NCBI RefSeq assembly: GCF_001399975.1
Contig: NZ_LKBD01000012.1
Location: forward strand, 35,131 to 99,130
DNA from: Pseudoalteromonas sp. P1-9
GTDB taxonomy: Bacteria; Pseudomonadota; Gammaproteobacteria; Enterobacterales; Alteromonadaceae
Reading direction: 5' to 3'
Length of the DNA stretch: 64,000 bases
Part shown: in pieces, positions 17,432 to 26,388 of the stretch
Position numbering within the stretch: position 1 is the first letter of the stretch
Layout of the letters: the number at the start of each line of letters is the position of its first letter
Made by a program: the position numbers and the translations under genes
The notes under the pieces: generated by a model
The model's input: only the letters and a program-made list of their open reading frames with translations
What the model was told of the DNA's origin: nothing
Database searches by the model: none

Positions 17432-19834
17432 ATGCAAAGATTAGTACAACCATTTCTGCTGATCTGTGCTTTGTTACTGTTAAGTATACCAAAAGCGCAG
17501 GCAACCCTGAAACCCATTGAATCATTTACTCGCGAAATGAATCGATATCCGGGTTATTTTACCTTTTATTACGATAATGCTTCGGGCAAGGTTTACTTAG
17601 AAGTAAATAAATTAAACCATGAATTTCTGCTGCAATTAAGCATGCCTTACGGCCTGGGGTCAAATGATATTGGTCTTGATCGCGGTCAGCTGGGCGATAC
17701 TAAAATTGTGCAGTTCGAAAAGCATGGTAACAAACTTTTATTAAAACAAAATAATACTTACTACCGTGCAAACAGTACTAACAAAGCTGAGCTGCAAAGT
17801 ATTCGTGAAGCATTTGCTTCAAGCGTATTGCACGGTTTTGAAATTAAAGCTGCGAGCAATGAGCGCGCTTTAATTGATTACACACCGTATTTATTATCCG
17901 ATGTACATGGCGTTTCAAGAACTTTAGCGGGTCGAAATCAAGGTAACTTTAGCTTAGATAAAAGTAAAAGTGCTGTTTATATGCCGCGTTCAAAGTCGTT
18001 TGCTAAAAATACCGAGTTAGAAGCGATTGTTAGCTTTAATGGCACAAAGCCGGGTAAATATGTAAAACAGGTTGCACCCGATCCGTATTCAATTTCAGTC
18101 CACTTACACCACTCGTTTATAGAGCTACCGGACGATGGCTTTAAACCACGTAAATTCCACCCGCAATCGGGTTTTTGGAGCGAAGAATACAAAGACTATG
18201 CAGCGCCCTTATCAGAGTCTATGTATGTGCGTTATATTCCAAAACATCGTTTAGCGAAAAAAGACCCTACGGCTGAAATTTCAGAAGCCGTTAAACCGAT
18301 TGTTTACTACCTCGATCCTGGTGTGCCCGATCCGGTAAAAACAGCTTTACTAGATGGTGCAAAATGGTGGCAAGCAGCCTTTGAAGCGGCAGGTTATAAA
18401 AATGCATACCAAGTAAAAATGCTACCTGAAAATGCAGATCCGATGGATATTCGTTATAACGTAATCCAATGGGTGCATCGTGCAACCCGTGGTTGGTCAT
18501 ATGGTTCAAGTGTTATCGACCCACGCACAGGTGAAATTATTAAAGGTCATGTAACTCTTGGTTCACTCCGTGTACGCCAAGATATTTTGATTGCAGAAGC
18601 GCTTGCTGCACCTTATTTAAAAGGCGATGAAACAGTAGAAAAATTACATGCGATGGCGCTTGACCGTATTCGCCAGTTGAGTGCCCATGAAGTAGGTCAT
18701 ACTTTAGGTATTGCGCATAACTTCTCTGCATCAGTAAAAGACCGCGCATCGGTGATGGATTATCCGCATCCGTTAGTGAGCTTTAATGATGATGGCAGCT
18801 TTAATACTGAAAACGGCTATGGCAAAGGCTTAGGTGTGTGGGATATTCAAGTTGTAAAATATGGCTACTCAGATTTTCCAATTTTGAGCGAAGCAAAAGA
18901 GCTTGCAAAAATCTTAGCGGAAAATAAATCATTGGGCCTTGAGTTTATTTCCGATAGCGATGCACGCGCGAAAGGTGGTGCCCATCCAACAGCACATTTA
19001 TGGGATAACGGTGAAAACCCAAGCGTTGAACTACAACGAGTGCTTTCTATTCGCGAAAAAGCGATATCGAAGTTTGGCATTCATAATATTAAAAATGGCA
19101 CGGCGCTATCGCAGCTAGAAGAGGTGTTTATTCCACTTTATTTATTCCATCGTTATCAAACAGAAGCAGCAGTTAAATTGATTGCGGGTGTTGATTACGA
19201 CTACGAATTACGAAGTGGTGATACTTTTAATGGTAACAAGCTTGTTGATGTTGCTAAACAAAAAGAAGCACTAAGTGCCCTATTAACAACGCTTGAAGCG
19301 GACCAGTTAGTGGTGCCTGAGCACGTACTCAATGTGATTACACCAAAAGCGTATGGAGAATACAAAACCCGCGAAAGCTTAATTGGCCGCACCGGTTTAA
19401 CACTTGACCCATTAGCATTACCGGAAGTTTCAGCAAATCATTCACTGTCTTTACTGTTAAATTCACAGCGTCTAAATCGTTTACATTTCCAATCGATGCG
19501 AGATAGTAAACAGTTGAGCGCGCGCAATGTGTTATTTCAACTTAGTGAGCAAGTGTTTTTCAGTAACCAAAAGCAAGGCATGTTGCATCAAGTTGCACTG
19601 CGCATTCAAATGGTAACGGCATATCATTTAGTAAAAACTGCATTAAGTGATAAAACTGACCCTGAAGTACAGGCTGAACTAGCAGGGCAAATTGAATTTA
19701 TAGCCCGTAAATTTGCCCGTTCTAATGATAACTTTAAGAAATATCTTGCGAATATCTTATTTAAATCGTTAGAAGAGGGTAAGTGGCAAGGTCACTTTAA
19801 GCCATTGCCGATGCCGCCGGGCTCACCTATTTAA
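17432..19834 (+). CDS. exported zinc-dependent metalloprotease (DUF5117/DUF4953 type)
   Basis: This 800-residue protein has a signal peptide (cleavage probably after AQA near residue 24). The N-terminal region matches DUF5118/DUF5117 proteins, and the C-terminal catalytic domain carries the metzincin-like zinc motif HEVGHTLGIAHNF at about 418-430, followed by SVMDYPHP, which may be the Met-turn. Such proteins are common in marine bacteria as secreted or periplasmic proteases. The substrate is unknown. It is monocistronic, with a strong terminator after it. Confidence 0.87.
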   Translation: MQRLVQPFLLICALLLLSIPKAQATLKPIESFTREMNRYPGYFTFYYDNASGKVYLEVNKLNHEFLLQLSMPYGLGSNDIGLDRGQLGDTKIVQFEKHGNKLLLKQNNTYYRANSTNKAELQSIREAFASSVLHGFEIKAASNERALIDYTPYLLSDVHGVSRTLAGRNQGNFSLDKSKSAVYMPRSKSFAKNTELEAIVSFNGTKPGKYVKQVAPDPYSISVHLHHSFIELPDDGFKPRKFHPQSGFWSEEYKDYAAPLSESMYVRYIPKHRLAKKDPTAEISEAVKPIVYYLDPGVPDPVKTALLDGAKWWQAAFEAAGYKNAYQVKMLPENADPMDIRYNVIQWVHRATRGWSYGSSVIDPRTGEIIKGHVTLGSLRVRQDILIAEALAAPYLKGDETVEKLHAMALDRIRQLSAHEVGHTLGIAHNFSASVKDRASVMDYPHPLVSFNDDGSFNTENGYGKGLGVWDIQVVKYGYSDFPILSEAKELAKILAENKSLGLEFISDSDARAKGGAHPTAHLWDNGENPSVELQRVLSIREKAISKFGIHNIKNGTALSQLEEVFIPLYLFHRYQTEAAVKLIAGVDYDYELRSGDTFNGNKLVDVAKQKEALSALLTTLEADQLVVPEHVLNVITPKAYGEYKTRESLIGRTGLTLDPLALPEVSANHSLSLLLNSQRLNRLHFQSMRDSKQLSARNVLFQLSEQVFFSNQKQGMLHQVALRIQMVTAYHLVKTALSDKTDPEVQAELAGQIEFIARKFARSNDNFKKYLANILFKSLEEGKWQGHFKPLPMPPGSPI

Positions 19835-19861
19835 CACCTAAATAGTAAGTTATGGCATACT

Positions 19862-19889
19862 AAGCCCATTAGCGAAATCTAATGGGCTT
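19862..19889 (+). terminator. intrinsic terminator after the metalloprotease gene
   Basis: AAGCCCATTAG (19862-19872) pairs perfectly with CTAATGGGCTT (19879-19889) around CGAAAT, followed by TTTTTA. Confidence 0.9.
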
Positions 19890-19952
19890 TTTTATTGAAC
19901 TGTTAATCTATTTAAAGCTCATATCGAATTTATACGACAAGAATCAACAACA

Positions 19953-21296
19953 ATGCATATTCATATTTTAGGTATTTGCGGCACCTTTATGGGGGGCATC
20001 GCAGCCATTGCAAAATCCTTGGGCCATAAAGTTACAGGCTCAGATCAAAACGTTTACCCACCAATGAGTACTCAACTTGAGTCTTTAGGCATTGAGCTAA
20101 TTCAAGGTTACGATGTTGCTCAGTTAAAACCACAACCAGATATTGTGGTGATTGGCAATGCTATGAGCCGTGGTAATCCATGCGTTGAATATGTGCTTGA
20201 AAATCGTATTCCATATACTTCGGGCCCTGAGTGGTTAAAGCAAAATGTACTGCAAGATGCGTGGGTACTAGCGGTGTCGGGCACCCATGGTAAAACTACC
20301 ACTGCAAGTATGCTTGCATGGGTATTAGAATACGCAGGTCTTGATCCAAGTTTTTTAATTGGTGGTGTAGTACAAAACTTTGGCCTGTCGGCGCGCATAG
20401 GTAAAACACCGTTTTTTGTCATTGAAGCTGACGAATACGACACCGCGTTTTTTGATAAGCGCAGCAAGTTTGTGCACTATCTGCCGCGCACCTTAATTTT
20501 GAATAACCTTGAATTTGACCACGCTGATATTTTTGAAAATTTAGCGGCAATTCAAAAGCAGTTCCACCACTTATTACGCATTGTACCTGGGCAAGGTAAA
20601 GTAATTTGGCCAAGTGATGATACGAATATTCAGCAAGTGATAGATAAAGGTTGTTGGAGTGAGCAAGAACAACTTGGCAATGACTGGGATTATCAACTTA
20701 TAAACGCAGATGGCAGTGAGTTTGATGTACTGCTTGGTGGCGATATCGTTGGCCGTGTGAGTTGGCAAGCAATTGGCGAACATAATGTTAAAAACGCTTT
20801 AATGACGATTGCAGCAGCACGTCATGTAGGTATTCCTGTTGAAACATCAATTGCGGCCCTGGCTGAGTTTATTTCGCCAAAGCGCCGTATGGAATTAAAA
20901 GGCGAGGTTGCGGGCATTAAGCTCTACGATGATTTCGCTCATCACCCAACTGCTATTAAAACGACTTTGGCAGGTCTCAGAGCAAAAGTGGGCCAAGCGC
21001 GTATTTTTGCCGTATTAGAACCACGTTCCAATACAATGAAAATGGGCGTGCACCAAAATACATTATTAGCGTCGCTTGAAAATGCCGACGATGTGATTTT
21101 ATTTGAGCCAGAGAACCTAAGCTGGTCACTCAAAGAGGCTGCCAATAACGCTGGTGCTCTATGTTTTAACAGCACAGATGAGATCATTAAAACGCTACTT
21201 GAAAAAGCAACTGTCGGCGACCATATATTGGTAATGAGTAACGGTGGCTTTGAAAATATTCATAATCGTATTTTAGATGCGCTCGCCAACAAATAG
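19953..21296 (+). CDS. mpl: UDP-MurNAc:L-alanyl-gamma-D-glutamyl-meso-diaminopimelate ligase
   Basis: Mpl recycles peptidoglycan by joining the murein tripeptide directly to UDP-MurNAc with ATP. The 447-residue protein starts with the Rossmann-like [14 protein letters not shown], then the Mur ligase P-loop [12 protein letters not shown], the Mpl-specific [16 protein letters not shown], and [11 protein letters not shown] in the C-terminal domain. ubiX follows after seven bases, so the two are probably co-transcribed. Confidence 0.95.
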   Translation: MHIHILGICGTFMGGIAAIAKSLGHKVTGSDQNVYPPMSTQLESLGIELIQGYDVAQLKPQPDIVVIGNAMSRGNPCVEYVLENRIPYTSGPEWLKQNVLQDAWVLAVSGTHGKTTTASMLAWVLEYAGLDPSFLIGGVVQNFGLSARIGKTPFFVIEADEYDTAFFDKRSKFVHYLPRTLILNNLEFDHADIFENLAAIQKQFHHLLRIVPGQGKVIWPSDDTNIQQVIDKGCWSEQEQLGNDWDYQLINADGSEFDVLLGGDIVGRVSWQAIGEHNVKNALMTIAAARHVGIPVETSIAALAEFISPKRRMELKGEVAGIKLYDDFAHHPTAIKTTLAGLRAKVGQARIFAVLEPRSNTMKMGVHQNTLLASLENADDVILFEPENLSWSLKEAANNAGALCFNSTDEIIKTLLEKATVGDHILVMSNGGFENIHNRILDALANK

Positions 21297-21303
21297 GCTT
21301 TTT

Positions 21304-21930
21304 ATGACGCAAAACCATGAATTTAATGAAACCATAACCGTTGCACTTAGCGGTGCTTCAGGCATGCCATATGGCTTAAAACTAATTGAAACGCTCATTT
21401 CGTTAAATCACCAAGTATTTGTTTTGGTATCAAGTGCTGCCCGTGTGGTGCTTGATACGGAATCAGATGTGAAATTATCGGGCAATGAAGAAAAGGCAAC
21501 TGAGCAACTATCTAATTTATTCAATGCTAAGCCAAATCAACTTAAAGCCTTTGGTAAAGATAACTGGTTTAGCCCTGTAGCATCCGGTAGTGCTGCACCT
21601 AAAAAGATGATTGTCTGCCCATGCAGCGCAGGTACGGTGTCGGCGATTAGTCATGGCGCATCTGACAACTTATTAGAGCGTGCCGCGGACGTGGTGATCA
21701 AAGAAAAAGGCCAATTAATGCTGGTGGTGCGTGAAACACCGCTTAGTGCTATTCACCTTGAAAATATGCATAAGTTGGCGCAACTCGGTGTAACTATTAT
21801 GCCTGCAGCACCTGGGTTTTATCATAACCCAAGTTCAATTGAAGACTTGGTTAACTTTATGGTGGCGCGCATTTTAGATCATTTATCTATTGAGCATACG
21901 TTAGCTAAACGTTGGGGCTACGGCTGCTAA
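21304..21930 (+). CDS. ubiX: flavin prenyltransferase UbiX
   Basis: UbiX makes prenylated FMN for the UbiD decarboxylase of ubiquinone synthesis. The product is 208 residues, with [15 protein letters not shown] at the FMN-binding N-terminus, the dimethylallyl-phosphate region [25 protein letters not shown], and the C-terminal [18 protein letters not shown] 21304 is preferred because the alternative at 21277 lies inside mpl and adds unrelated residues. Confidence 0.94.
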   Translation: MTQNHEFNETITVALSGASGMPYGLKLIETLISLNHQVFVLVSSAARVVLDTESDVKLSGNEEKATEQLSNLFNAKPNQLKAFGKDNWFSPVASGSAAPKKMIVCPCSAGTVSAISHGASDNLLERAADVVIKEKGQLMLVVRETPLSAIHLENMHKLAQLGVTIMPAAPGFYHNPSSIEDLVNFMVARILDHLSIEHTLAKRWGYGC

Positions 21931-21962
21931 TTAACCCATCCAAAATTGGAACGCAAAACACA

Positions 21963-22883
21963 ATGACAAAAGCTCTCGAAATTGTTGGTTTAGAAAAAAC
22001 CTACAGTAACGGTGTTCAAGCTGTTAAAGGAATTGATTTAACGGTTGAAAAAGGCGACTTTTTTGCACTGTTAGGTGCAAATGGTGCTGGCAAATCAACC
22101 ACAATTGGCGTGATTTCTTCACTTGTTAATAAAACTAAAGGCACGGTAAAAGTATTTGGTCATGATATTGATACTGACCTTGGCAAGGCTAAAACTAATT
22201 TAGGGTTAGTACCACAGGAATTTAACTTTAGTCAGTTTGAAACACTTAACCAAATTTTAGTGAACCAAGCCGGTTACTATGGCGTGCCACGCGCAGAAGC
22301 ACATAAGCGTGCTGATGAATTGCTTGCACAACTTGGCCTTGCAGATAAAAAAGATAAGCAAGCGCGTACCTTATCAGGTGGTATGAAGCGCCGTTTAATG
22401 ATTGCACGTGCGTTAATGCATAAACCACAGCTGCTGATTTTAGATGAACCCACGGCAGGTGTTGATATTGAACTGCGCCGTTCGATGTGGGAATTTTTAA
22501 AAGAGATAAATCAGCAAGGCGTTACCATTATTCTCACTACTCATTACCTTGAAGAAGCGGAAATGTTGTGTAAAAACATTGCGATTATCGATAAAGGCCA
22601 AATTATTGAAGACACCAATATGAAGTCGTTATTGGCAAAGCTTGATAAAGAAACCTTTATTCTTGATTTAAAGCAACCAACATCGGCATTTTCACTCGAT
22701 GGTTACACAACTCGTGAAATTGACGACCATACCATCGAAGTCGATGTGGAGAAATCACAAGGGTTAAATGGTGTATTCGATGCGTTAAGTGCGTCAGGCA
22801 ACACGGTGCTAAGTATGCGTAATAAAGCGAATCGATTAGAAGAGCTGTTTGTTGCGATTGTTGAAAAGGGGCGCGAGCAATAA
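21963..22883 (+). CDS. yadG: ABC transporter ATP-binding protein (YadG-type)
   Basis: This 306-residue ATPase of the ABC-2 drug/polysaccharide exporter class has Walker A GANGAGKST, signature LSGGMKRRLMIARAL, Walker B LLILDEPTAGVD and the switch His in TTHYLEEAEML. A C-terminal accessory domain covers about 225-306. Length and pairing match E. coli YadG (308 residues). The permease starts two bases after its stop. The ATG at 21963 matches the family start. The exported substrate is unknown. Confidence 0.88.
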   Translation: MTKALEIVGLEKTYSNGVQAVKGIDLTVEKGDFFALLGANGAGKSTTIGVISSLVNKTKGTVKVFGHDIDTDLGKAKTNLGLVPQEFNFSQFETLNQILVNQAGYYGVPRAEAHKRADELLAQLGLADKKDKQARTLSGGMKRRLMIARALMHKPQLLILDEPTAGVDIELRRSMWEFLKEINQQGVTIILTTHYLEEAEMLCKNIAIIDKGQIIEDTNMKSLLAKLDKETFILDLKQPTSAFSLDGYTTREIDDHTIEVDVEKSQGLNGVFDALSASGNTVLSMRNKANRLEELFVAIVEKGREQ

Positions 22884-22885
22884 TT

Positions 22886-23653
22886 ATGAGTAGTCAATTT
22901 ACTGCGTTAAAAACCATTTGGATAAAAGAGTGTATTCGTTTTACCCGGATTTGGGTACAAACCTTAGTGCCACCAGCCATTACCATGTCGTTGTATTTTG
23001 TTATTTTTGGCAACCTAATTGGCTCACGTATTGGTGATATGGGTGGCTTTAACTATATGGAGTTTATTGTACCGGGTCTGATTATGATGTCGGTGATTAC
23101 CAACTCTTATTCCAATGTGGCATCGAGCTTCTATTCAACGAAATTTCAAAAAAGCATTGAGGAGCTGCTAGTTTCACCAGTGCCCACTTACATTATTGTA
23201 CTAGGCTATATGGGCGGCGGTATGGCGCGCGGCCTATGTGTTGGCATTATCGTAACTATTTTGTCGCTGTTTTTTGTTGATATTCAAATTCATAACGTTG
23301 CTGTTATTTTTGCCACTGTATTACTGACCGCGGCCGTGTTTGCGCTTGGTGGTTTAATTAATGCGGTATACGCTAATAGCTTTGACGATATCAGCATTAT
23401 TCCCACCTTTGTTTTAACGCCGCTAACCTATTTAGGTGGCGTGTTTTATTCAATCACCTTGTTACCTGATTTTTGGCAAGGAGTGTCACAATTTAATCCA
23501 ATTATTTATATGGTTAATGCATTTAGGTACGGCTTTTTAGGGGTATCTGATGTAGATATCACAACGGCATTTGCAGTAATTATTGGGTTTATCAGTGCGT
23601 TATTTGCTGTTGCATACCGTTTAATTGATAAAGGGGTTGGCATTCGCCACTAA
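22886..23653 (+). CDS. yadH: ABC-2 type permease (YadH-type)
   Basis: This 255-residue integral membrane protein has about six hydrophobic segments and the ABC-2 signature SFDDISIIPTFVLTPLTYLGG before the last pair. Length and order match E. coli YadH (256 residues). It is the membrane partner of the preceding ATPase, with a two-base gap between the genes. The methyltransferase gene starts four bases downstream of its stop and is probably in the same transcript. Confidence 0.88.
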   Translation: MSSQFTALKTIWIKECIRFTRIWVQTLVPPAITMSLYFVIFGNLIGSRIGDMGGFNYMEFIVPGLIMMSVITNSYSNVASSFYSTKFQKSIEELLVSPVPTYIIVLGYMGGGMARGLCVGIIVTILSLFFVDIQIHNVAVIFATVLLTAAVFALGGLINAVYANSFDDISIIPTFVLTPLTYLGGVFYSITLLPDFWQGVSQFNPIIYMVNAFRYGFLGVSDVDITTAFAVIIGFISALFAVAYRLIDKGVGIRH

Positions 23654-23657
23654 AATT

Positions 23658-24332
23658 ATGTCTGACGCAAATTCAAGAAGTATTAGTTCGAATCAACAAG
23701 GACTAAATGAAAAGTTAGAAGAAGTGGTACGTAAGCACCTAAGTTCTGAGTTTAAAAAGCCGATTGCAGCGCATACGCAAACGGCTTTTGATGAGGTAAA
23801 TAAGAAGGTACAGCAATTTGCTGGGCCGATTATTCTCGATTCATGCTGCGGTGTAGGTGAAAGTACAGCTAATTTAGCGCGCAAGCACCCAGATGCATTA
23901 GTTATAGGTATTGATAAGTCGGCACATCGTATTGAAAAACATGATGTTGAATACAAGCAAACTGAAAACGGTCAGTACTTATTAGTACGTGCAGATTTAA
24001 ATGACTTTTGGCGCTTAGTGGTTGAGCATCAATGGCAAGTGACACATCACTACTTGTTGTATCCAAATCCGTGGCCTAAAGCTAAACATTTAGGGCGCCG
24101 TTGGCATGGTGCACCGGTATTTCCTTATATTGTGAAAATTGGTGGTCAACTTGAGCTAAGAAGTAATTGGCAAACGTATGTAGATGAGTTTGCGTTTGCC
24201 CTTGGTTTAGCTGGCGTGGATGTGTCTGTAACTCCATATAGTGCAGACACAGCAATTACGCCATTTGAGCGAAAATACTGGGCCAGTGGTCAACAAAGCC
24301 ACCGACTGAAAATTGACCTTAACTCGCTTTAG
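23658..24332 (+). CDS. TrmB-like SAM-dependent methyltransferase with altered active-site residues
   Basis: This 224-residue class I methyltransferase has the SAM motif LDSCCGVGESTANLA and GIDKSAHRI. It then shows YPNPWPKAKHLGRRW and SNW where TrmB (tRNA m7G46 methyltransferase) normally has PDPW-HK-RHNKRR and TDW. Both changed positions replace Asp by Asn, so catalysis or target may differ from TrmB. It has a long N-terminal helical extension (about 1-55). MSDAN at 23658 is preferred because the earlier ATG lies in the permease gene. The 3' end overlaps the convergent GGDEF/EAL gene by 14 bases. Confidence 0.75.
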   Translation: MSDANSRSISSNQQGLNEKLEEVVRKHLSSEFKKPIAAHTQTAFDEVNKKVQQFAGPIILDSCCGVGESTANLARKHPDALVIGIDKSAHRIEKHDVEYKQTENGQYLLVRADLNDFWRLVVEHQWQVTHHYLLYPNPWPKAKHLGRRWHGAPVFPYIVKIGGQLELRSNWQTYVDEFAFALGLAGVDVSVTPYSADTAITPFERKYWASGQQSHRLKIDLNSL

Positions 24333-26193
24333 CAGTTTGTGATATGTGAGCCAGCTCTCGAGCTGGCTTTGCGTAGTAAAAGCCCTGCACGTATTTAATG
24401 CCCGCTTTTGCGAGTTTATCTGCAACGAGTTTGTTTTCAACGCCTTCTGCAATCAAGGTTAAGTTCACTTCCTTAGCAAAATTGGCAATGTGTTGAATAA
24501 ATAAAAACACTTCATCGTCTTTGGTAATTTGTGAGACTAAAGAGCGATCGATTTTCAAGCCATCGACTTCTAGTTTAAGAATATTCGAAATATTAGAATA
24601 GCCAGTTCCAAAATCATCGATAAAGACCTTAGCACCGTGTCTTCTTACCATTTCTACAAAGCCTTTGATTTCCGTTAGGTTGGCAATCGCTTCGGTTTCG
24701 ATAAGCTCAAATGAAATATGGTGCGGTGTAGGGTAGCGCTTTAATTCATCATCAAGAAACTGCGCCAGGCTTGGGTCTAACATATCTTGCGCAGTTAAAT
24801 TCATGCTCCAGCATAAATTAGTTTGGCGAAAGCGCTTAACGCAATCAAGAAAAACCATGCGAGTTAATTGCCCATCCATGCGACTGCGATTTACGACAGA
24901 TAAAAAGTAATCAGGTTCATATAAAGCATCGTTAATCTTAATGCGTGCTAAGCCTTCGTACATTAAGGTTTCGTTACCGTCGATAGTGAGTATTGGCTGA
25001 AAGTGCGCTTCAACTTGGCCATTTTTAAATGCTTCTCGCACATCTTTGGCAATTTTTAAGTTGTGCTGATATTGATTTTTAATAATGTTCATTGCATCGG
25101 AGTAAAACACCACAAGTTCACGACTACGTTTAGCTTGTTCAACTGCAATACGTGCATTTTCAACTAACAGTGTTTTATTGCCAGTGGCAATACCGGCACA
25201 TAAGGTCACGTAGATAAATGGGTCATATAATAAAGGCGCATTTTTATTAAGATTTTCGACGAGTTTTAAACAGGCATTGCTGTCTAAGTTGGGCGATAGC
25301 AATGCTATTTTATTGCTTGATAAGCGATACAGGTGACATTCTGTGCTTTTTAACTTATTTAAACGTGCTAGCAGTTTTTGCATTACTTCATCACCAATGT
25401 GGGAGCCGTAAAAACCGTTAATATCTTCAAGATTACTAATTAATACTATGGCCAATTGCATGTGCAGTGGTGAATGGCTTTGCAGTTTTCTTTCCAGTGC
25501 AATATGGTTTGGATAGCCCGTAACGGGATCGCGAGTTAAGTTTTGTTTTAGTAGATAAATATAAGCACTGCCCACTAAAGTTGCGATAAAGAAAAAGAAA
25601 CTTGCGGTGATTACCGCTTGGCTAACACTTGCTGCAAGCTGTTCATTTAAATCTTTAATGGTGATGTCGGCGCCAGTTAAATAGGTGCGCCCATCTTTTG
25701 TTTGAAACGGTAAAAATATGGTGCGGAAATGGCCCCACTGATCTTCTGAATGCTCGAATAAAGGCTCTGTTGAATAAAATGCTTTAACGTTTAATTGTGT
25801 TGCTTCAGGGTAAAGATCATAAAAATAAGTAAGCTTATTGTTTTTAATATCCTCGTTAGTATAACTAGATGCAGAGAAGTAAACTTGATCGCCTTCTTTT
25901 ATCATCGCGTAAACGTATTCGAGTTCGAGCTTGCTGGCAAACTCAGAGAGTTGTTTGCTTTTTAATAGGTAGCTTTTTTCATCAATGTGGTCGGGGCCGG
26001 TAATATTGTCGTGGTATTCGTCACCGAGAATGAATTTAACACTTTGTGCTGCGTTTAAGAGTTTAGCATCAACCTCTTTTAAAATGTCGTTGTAGGTGTG
26101 TGAATAAACGTAATAAACATAGCCGCCAAGGCTTGCTAAAAACAGTACGCCCGCCAAAAAAAGCCAACGAATTCCTTGATTTGAATAATACAT
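24319..26193 (-). CDS. membrane sensor with degenerate GGDEF and EAL domains
   Basis: The protein has about 624 residues: a TM segment near the N-terminus, a periplasmic sensor region of about 160 residues, a second TM around 195-217, a GGDEF-like domain with SSNKI in place of GGDEF, and an EAL domain. The EAL side shows EGL for EAL, NLTAQD, ELIETEA, IDDFGTGYSN, KIDRSL and AEGVENK. It is therefore probably a phosphodiesterase controlled by a periplasmic signal. AAGG is adjacent to the ATG at 26199 but correctly spaced from the ATG at 26193, so I use the latter. Confidence 0.88.
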   Translation of the reverse strand: MYYSNQGIRWLFLAGVLFLASLGGYVYYVYSHTYNDILKEVDAKLLNAAQSVKFILGDEYHDNITGPDHIDEKSYLLKSKQLSEFASKLELEYVYAMIKEGDQVYFSASSYTNEDIKNNKLTYFYDLYPEATQLNVKAFYSTEPLFEHSEDQWGHFRTIFLPFQTKDGRTYLTGADITIKDLNEQLAASVSQAVITASFFFFIATLVGSAYIYLLKQNLTRDPVTGYPNHIALERKLQSHSPLHMQLAIVLISNLEDINGFYGSHIGDEVMQKLLARLNKLKSTECHLYRLSSNKIALLSPNLDSNACLKLVENLNKNAPLLYDPFIYVTLCAGIATGNKTLLVENARIAVEQAKRSRELVVFYSDAMNIIKNQYQHNLKIAKDVREAFKNGQVEAHFQPILTIDGNETLMYEGLARIKINDALYEPDYFLSVVNRSRMDGQLTRMVFLDCVKRFRQTNLCWSMNLTAQDMLDPSLAQFLDDELKRYPTPHHISFELIETEAIANLTEIKGFVEMVRRHGAKVFIDDFGTGYSNISNILKLEVDGLKIDRSLVSQITKDDEVFLFIQHIANFAKEVNLTLIAEGVENKLVADKLAKAGIKYVQGFYYAKPARELAHISQTAKAS

Positions 26194-26388
26194 GCGCATC
26201 CTTGCCTAAAACTAATTTTTGCCGCAATTGAAAAATACTGCTTTACTGTATAGCAAGCAAAGGGTTATGTTGTTTTGAAACACCTTATAATAGTCAATTT
26301 AGTGTGTTTTTTACAGCAGTAGATGGAGATATTGTGCAAATTGCGAGACTTTTTCTTGTAATTGAAGTAGAGTTGACTGCCTTTTTTT

